Shown here one piece after another: positions 59,754-64,000 of a stretch of 64,000 nt of DNA. The stretch's first letter is position 1. Every line of letters starts with the position of its first letter. The stretch comes from Selenomonadaceae bacterium. GTDB lineage: Bacteria > Bacillota > Negativicutes > Selenomonadales > Selenomonadaceae. Location: NCBI GenBank assembly GCA_030523645.1, contig JAUNIB010000011.1:1-64000 (forward strand), in the 5' to 3' direction. The notes under the pieces are model-generated. The model worked only from the letters and a program-made list of their open reading frames with translations, was not told where the DNA came from and ran no database searches. The position numbers and the translations under genes were made by a program.

Positions 59754-60974
59754 CTTTTTGAAAAATTCCGCTATACCGTCAGCTACGCCCTGCGCCGCCT
59801 TCTTCACTCCGGCAGCGGTAGTCAGCAGCTTCTCCTCGCTGGGATTGGACAGGAAGGCAATCTCTACCAGAGTAGCCGGCATACGGGTTTTTCTTACTAC
59901 ATAGAAGTTGCAGCTCTTCGCTCCGCGGCTCTGAGTATTCAGATAACGGACTACCGAGCTTTGGACGAGGCTTGCCAGTCTGCGGCTGCTGGCTGTTCCC
60001 TTGCTGTAATAGTAGCCGGTGGTTCCTCTGGCCTCCCGGCTGCTGAAGGAATCCATGTGAATGCATACGAACACATCCGCCTTCGCCTTGTTGGCAATAT
60101 CACAGCGAGCCTGCAGCTCCTCTATATCGGAGGCATTTTCCTTCTTTGGAGACACCTCCACATCGGTGGTACGGGTCATGATGACCTTTGCCCCAGCTGC
60201 CTCAAGAAGCTTCTTTACCTCAAGCGATATGCGGAGAGTCACGCTCTTCTCTGTGGCACCGGTAGGCCCGATGGCACCGGGGTCACAGCCGCCGTGTCCC
60301 GGGTCAATGGCAATCTTCTTGCCTTTCAGCCCGGGAAGAGTTTTCTTCGGGTCGGATTTCTTCTCGTCCTCGTTATCCTTGTCATCATCATTGTTATCGT
60401 CGTCGGACTTCGGCTCAGGCTCGGGCTTGGCTGCCGTCTCCTTCTCCCCGGCCTCGTCCTTCTCATCATCAGCGGGACGATTGGGGTCTGCCTGGGCTAT
60501 CTCGTCACCGGAGCCGTACTCATCGGTACCGCCCAGTTTACCGAAATCCATTACCACCCGATAGGGTATCTCCTCACCGGCGAAGCCAAATACTGCGAAG
60601 TTTTCCTTCTTCACCTCGGAGTGTACCACCACCCGGACAGTCTCCGGATCGTACTGACCCACCCGGACCTTGCTGGCAAAACGGCTGCCGATAGGCGTTT
60701 CTCTGGCAACACCCGGATCCAGCCATGCGCCCTTGATATCAATGATTATCCGTCCCGGCTCCTTCAGTACCATTGTCTTGTACTCTACCGGCTTCGTGGC
60801 ATCAATGACCACTCGCACACGGCTTCCGGTAGCGCCCACACGGACACCGGACACCTTCGCCATCGACCCTGCCCGCTCACTGAAATCAGAGGCGGAAACG
60901 GGCATAGCCGTCCCGATGACAAAAGTCAGCAGCATAAGCAGACTGAACAGATATCGGAATCGTCCACGACTCAT
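59751..60974 (-). CDS. N-acetylmuramoyl-L-alanine amidase (AMIN-Amidase_3)
   Basis: 407 residues, exported. A signal peptide (FSLLMLLTFVIGTAMPVSA) leads to an AMIN domain (about 40-155, RVRVVIDATKPVEYKTMVLK) that binds the wall or septum, an acidic Asp/Asn/Glu linker (about 160-225) and a zinc amidase domain. Zinc ligands: His in AIDPGHGGCDPG, a Glu in the next helix (GATEKSVTL), His in VCIHMDS; catalytic Glu in LVEIAFLSN. It cleaves the amide bond between MurNAc and the stem peptide. The ATG at 60974 (GGGTGA upstream) is preferred over a TTG at 61010. Confidence 0.94.
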   Translation of the reverse strand: MSRGRFRYLFSLLMLLTFVIGTAMPVSASDFSERAGSMAKVSGVRVGATGSRVRVVIDATKPVEYKTMVLKEPGRIIIDIKGAWLDPGVARETPIGSRFASKVRVGQYDPETVRVVVHSEVKKENFAVFGFAGEEIPYRVVMDFGKLGGTDEYGSGDEIAQADPNRPADDEKDEAGEKETAAKPEPEPKSDDDNNDDDKDNEDEKKSDPKKTLPGLKGKKIAIDPGHGGCDPGAIGPTGATEKSVTLRISLEVKKLLEAAGAKVIMTRTTDVEVSPKKENASDIEELQARCDIANKAKADVFVCIHMDSFSSREARGTTGYYYSKGTASSRRLASLVQSSVVRYLNTQSRGAKSCNFYVVRKTRMPATLVEIAFLSNPSEEKLLTTAAGVKKAAQGVADGIAEFFKK

Positions 60975-61002
60975 AGGAATCACCCGTTTAACAACTACAC
61001 CC

Positions 61003-61455
61003 TCAGACAATCCTCACCATTGCGATTTCATCACAGTTGGGGAACTTCGGGCAATCTATACAATCCTTCCAGACCTTGTGGGGAAGCTCATCCTTCGTCA
61101 CCCGCACAAAGCCCAGAGTCTCAAAGAATTCCGGCTTGTAGGTGAGGGTAAATACCTTCTCCACGCCGAACTTTTCGCCGTCCTCAATCAGCCGACGGAC
61201 AATCTCCGCTCCGATACCGTGACGGGCGAAATCCGGCCTTATGGCCATGGAGCGGACCTCTGCCAGCCGGTCCCAGATGAAATGAAGACAGCCGACACCT
61301 ACGACAGCGCCGTCCTCCTCGGCTACAATCATATCCCTGACCGCCTCATAAAGAGCATTGCGGGAGCGGGCAAGCATAACGCCGGTAGCCGCATAATCAT
61401 TAATGATATTGTACACGGCTTCAATGTCGCCAAAAGTTGCGCGACGATACTTCAT
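61003..61455 (-). CDS. GNAT N-acetyltransferase, short NAGS-like (ArgA-type)
   Basis: 150 residues, one GNAT domain. The acetyl-CoA loop is RPDFARHGIGAEIV. The C-terminus LPHKVWKDCIDCPKFPNCDE is typical of the short single-domain N-acetylglutamate synthase-like proteins, with three closely placed Cys. It would make N-acetylglutamate for arginine synthesis, though no arginine genes are near. The ATG at 61455 has GAGG eight bases upstream; GTG at 61464 is an alternative. Confidence 0.86.
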   Translation of the reverse strand: MKYRRATFGDIEAVYNIINDYAATGVMLARSRNALYEAVRDMIVAEEDGAVVGVGCLHFIWDRLAEVRSMAIRPDFARHGIGAEIVRRLIEDGEKFGVEKVFTLTYKPEFFETLGFVRVTKDELPHKVWKDCIDCPKFPNCDEIAMVRIV

Positions 61456-61472
61456 TGGACACACCTCGAAAT

Positions 61473-62117
61473 TTACTTAGCCCCATCACAACCCCTTGAC
61501 GGGCAGATTTCACTCAGGGGACACCTGCTGCAGAGCGGACTTCTCGCCCTGCATAGCTGACGCCCATGGTAGATAAGCCAATGGTGCGCCTGTGACCAGT
61601 TTTCCTTGGGGATGGACTTCATCAGCCCTTCCTCTACCTGCAGAGGAGTCTCCCCCACTGCCAGCCTCAGCCGGTTCGCCACCCGGAATACATGAGTATC
61701 CACAGCGATAGCCGGACGGTTGAAAGCGACGCTGGTAACAACATTCGCCGTCTTGCGGCCCACACCGGGAAGCTTCACCAGCACCTCATAGTCCTCAGGC
61801 ACCTGTCCGCCGTATTCTTCGGCCAAAATCCGGCAGGTAGCCAGAATATTCTTCGCCTTGGCCCGGAAGAGGCCGCAGTCGTGAATTTCCTCCTCCAGCT
61901 CCGCCTGTGACATAGCGGCGATTTCGGCAGCGGTGGCAGCTTTCTTGAACAGCCGCTCCGTCACTACATTCACCCGCTTGTCGGTACACTGAGCCGAAAG
62001 GATGACAGCTATGAGAAGCTCAAAGGGATTGCGAAAAACCAGAGCCGGTCTGGCGTCCTTGTAGACTTCCCCAAGGATGGCCAGCTGCTCCGCTTTAATT
62101 TTCTTTGTAATACGCAT
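61473..62117 (-). CDS. nth: Endonuclease III Nth
   Basis: 214 residues. DNA glycosylase/AP lyase that removes oxidised pyrimidines. The helix-hairpin-helix has LPGVGRKTANVV with the catalytic Lys; the Asp is in AVDTHVFRV; four Cys at the end (CRARSPLCSRCPLSEIC) hold a [4Fe-4S] cluster. Full length, normal. Confidence 0.96.
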   Translation of the reverse strand: MRITKKIKAEQLAILGEVYKDARPALVFRNPFELLIAVILSAQCTDKRVNVVTERLFKKAATAAEIAAMSQAELEEEIHDCGLFRAKAKNILATCRILAEEYGGQVPEDYEVLVKLPGVGRKTANVVTSVAFNRPAIAVDTHVFRVANRLRLAVGETPLQVEEGLMKSIPKENWSQAHHWLIYHGRQLCRARSPLCSRCPLSEICPSRGCDGAK

Positions 62118-62164
62118 AACGGCAACCTCAGAAATTGCCTCAAAATCCTAAAACCGTCGTAAAA

Positions 62165-63526
62165 TCAGTTGGTCAGGCTGCGTACAGGAGCCGGAATACG
62201 GCCGCCGCGGGCGATGAACGCCTCGCTGCTCCACTGATTGCGAACCGGCATAATGGGGCAGTAGCCCAGCAGACCGCCGAACTCAACAGTCTCACCCGGC
62301 TTCTTGCCCGGTACGGGAATAAGACGGACAGCGGTGGTCTTGTTGTTAATCATGCCGATAGCTGCCTCATCGGCGATAATGCCGGAGAGGGTAGCGGCAG
62401 AAACATCGCCGGCTACGGCAATCATATCGAGACCGACGGAGCATACGCAGGTCATGGCCTCCAGCTTCTCCAGAGAGAGGCTGCCGCAGGCTGCTGCATC
62501 AATCATGCCCTTATCCTCGCTGACGGGGATGAAAGCACCGGAGAGACCGCCGACATGGGAAGAAGCCATGAGGCCGCCCTTCTTAACGGCGTCATTCAGG
62601 AGAGCCAGCGCAGCGGTAGTACCTGGAGCGCCGCAGCTCTCAATGCCCATTTCCTCCAGAATGTGGGCAACGGAGTCACCGACAGCCGGAGTAGGAGCGA
62701 GAGAAAGGTCGATAATACCGAAGGGAACGCCAAGGCGCTTGGAAGCCTCACGGGCAACCAACTGACCGACGCGGGTAATCTTGAAAGCGGTGCGCTTGAT
62801 GCGCTCGGCAATAGCGGTGAAATCCGCACCCTTCAGGTCTTCAAGAGCATGCTTTACAACACCGGGGCCGCTGACGCCGACAGATACTACCTTGTCAGCC
62901 TCACTGACACCGTGGAAGGCACCGGCCATGAAGGGGTTGTCTCCCGGAGCATTGGCGAATACTACCAGCTTGGCGCAGGCGATGGCATCCCGGTCACGGG
63001 TCAGCTCGGCGGCCCGCTTGATTACCTCGCCCATTTCCCGGACGGCATCCATATTGATACCGGCCTTGGTGGAGCCTACATTGACAGAGGAGCAGACGAA
63101 ATCGGTGGTGGCGAGAGCCTCAGGAATAGACTTGATGAGGGTGCGGTCGCCGGGGGTGAAGCCCTTCTCAACCAAGGCGGAGAATCCGCCGATGAAGTTG
63201 ATGCCGATTTCCTTGGCAGCGCGGTCCATAGCCTCGGCTACCGGAACGAAGCTGTCGGTCTTGCAGGCCTCGGCTGCGATAGCGATAGGAGTGACGGAAA
63301 CACGCTTGTTGATGATAGGAATACCGTACTCAGCCTCGATGTCCTCGCCGGTCTTTACCAGAAACTCGGCGGAGGTAGTAATCTTGTCATAGACATTCTG
63401 ACAGAACTGAGTGATATTGGGATGAGCGCAGTCACGGAGAGAGATACCCATAGTAATGGTACGGACATCCAGCTTATTCTCCGTAATCATGCGGTTTGTT
63501 TCAAGAATATTTTCGATTGTCAGCAT
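62165..63526 (-). CDS. UPF0210 (DUF711) family PFL protein
   Basis: 453 residues, the family's usual length. Distantly related to pyruvate formate-lyase folds but without a clear glycyl-radical motif. Conserved parts are [63 protein letters not shown] and [17 protein letters not shown]. Function unknown. It is always paired with the ACT-domain gene upstream (11-base gap), which may sense an amino acid. Confidence 0.93.
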   Translation of the reverse strand: MLTIENILETNRMITENKLDVRTITMGISLRDCAHPNITQFCQNVYDKITTSAEFLVKTGEDIEAEYGIPIINKRVSVTPIAIAAEACKTDSFVPVAEAMDRAAKEIGINFIGGFSALVEKGFTPGDRTLIKSIPEALATTDFVCSSVNVGSTKAGINMDAVREMGEVIKRAAELTRDRDAIACAKLVVFANAPGDNPFMAGAFHGVSEADKVVSVGVSGPGVVKHALEDLKGADFTAIAERIKRTAFKITRVGQLVAREASKRLGVPFGIIDLSLAPTPAVGDSVAHILEEMGIESCGAPGTTAALALLNDAVKKGGLMASSHVGGLSGAFIPVSEDKGMIDAAACGSLSLEKLEAMTCVCSVGLDMIAVAGDVSAATLSGIIADEAAIGMINNKTTAVRLIPVPGKKPGETVEFGGLLGYCPIMPVRNQWSSEAFIARGGRIPAPVRSLTN

Positions 63527-63537
63527 TCTTTACCACC

Positions 63538-63807
63538 TCAAATTCTGTGCATGGCGGTGAAGATGTCTGCGTGCTGTACTTTGACCTCCAGACCCATTTC
63601 CTCGCCCTTTTCCTTCATGAGCTTCTGGAACTCAGCCAGCTTAATCTTGTCATCGGAAGCTTCGGCCAGCATTACCATATTGAAAAAACCGTCTATAATG
63701 TTCTGGTTGATACTAACGATATTAACATTGTTTTCTGCCAGGATTGCACTGAAGGTTGCAATAATGCCTACCCGGTCTTTGCCGATAATGGTGATGACAA
63801 TTTTCAT
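63538..63807 (-). CDS. ACT domain protein (UPF0237)
   Basis: 89 residues, one ACT domain (MKIVITIIGKDRVGIIATFS, NNVNIVSINQNIIDGFFNMV). Such stand-alone ACT proteins are thought to bind an amino acid and act on the UPF0210 partner. The ATG at 63807 has GGAG eight bases upstream; a longer frame to 63885 runs into the leader and is rejected. Confidence 0.93.
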   Translation of the reverse strand: MKIVITIIGKDRVGIIATFSAILAENNVNIVSINQNIIDGFFNMVMLAEASDDKIKLAEFQKLMKEKGEEMGLEVKVQHADIFTAMHRI

Positions 63808-63883
63808 TTCATTACTCCATTCTTTTCTGCCGCCCTGCGGCCTTATACCCGTCAAACCAACGGGAACACAATACCAATTTAGC

Positions 63884-63912
63884 ATTATAGCAATTTATGC
63901 AAAAAAATGCAA
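63884..63912 (-). promoter_or_regulatory. SigA-type promoter of the ACT-UPF0210 operon
   Basis: TTGCAT (63907-63912), 17 bases, TATAAT (63884-63889) with TG one base before it, on the minus strand. The leader of about 70 bases has a CCCGT/ACGGG hairpin. In 63913-64000 I see nothing nameable. Confidence 0.78.
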
Positions 63913-64000
63913 ACAGGTCTGTATTTTTATTTACAACCATCACCGGGGCAACGGACAACAAAGCAAACACCTGTTAAAGCAGCGGATAGTTTTTTCTTGA

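Overview
The window reads as one chromosome segment of an anaerobic, motile, diderm Firmicute of the Negativicutes (Selenomonas, Anaerovibrio or Schwartzia type). The call rests on gene order: dprA-topA-trmFO-hslV-hslU leads directly into a Bacillus-like fla/che supercluster (flgB to sigD and a SwrB-like gene), yet the flanks carry surface-glycan genes (a sugar transferase, a CapD/FlaA1-like dehydratase, sugar aminotransferase and dehydrogenase). Coding DNA is moderately GC-rich and the glycan genes at the left end are AT-richer. Every recognised gene lies on the minus strand, so the biology reads from right to left. The species-level assignment is inference.

Right end (64.0-50.6 kb): an ACT-domain protein and its UPF0210 partner, endonuclease III, a short NAGS-like acetyltransferase, an AMIN-Amidase_3 cell-wall amidase, a SEC-C protein, tRNA-Asn and tRNA-Glu, then dprA, topA, trmFO, hslV and hslU. 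The xerC (codV) and codY genes that stand in this row in Bacillus are absent; repeat DNA fills both places.

Middle (50.3-14.8 kb): about 35 kb of flagellar and chemotaxis genes, probably transcribed mainly from one promoter in front of flgB. In transcription order: flgB-flgC-fliE-fliF-fliG-fliH-fliI-fliJ, a lytic transglycosylase, a MotE-like protein, fliK-flgD, a TIGR02530-type protein, flgE-flbD-fliL-fliM-fliY-cheY-fliO-fliP-fliQ-fliR-flhB-flhA-flhF-flhG, a PilZ protein, cheB-cheA-cheW-cheC-cheD, an unknown membrane protein, sigD, a FapA-like protein, a small unknown protein and a SwrB-like protein. Together they build the rod base, C-ring, export gate and hook, run a Bacillus-style chemotaxis core (CheC and CheD, FliY in the switch, no CheZ), place the flagellum (FlhF/FlhG) and supply the late sigma factor. 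Flagellin, motAB, cheR, flgM, flgK, flgL, fliD and the rod genes flgF and flgG are not here.

Left end (14.8-0 kb): a CapD-like UDP-sugar dehydratase; a five-gene operon (permuted ATP-grasp, alpha-E, transglutaminase-like and two succinylglutamate desuccinylase-like proteins) with its own promoter and an attenuator-like leader; a Cache chemoreceptor; an aldo/keto reductase with two Fe-S motifs; and a glycan operon (DegT aminotransferase, initiating sugar transferase, glycosyltransferase, Gfo/Idh/MocA dehydrogenase cut by the window edge).

Two kinds of dispersed non-coding DNA stand out. Short double-hairpin repeats of several related types sit in most gaps, some directly against stop codons. 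A second family of three elements of about 130-146 bp (near 16.2, 50.4 and 58.1 kb) keeps its fold by paired base changes; one copy lies just upstream of the flagellar promoter.
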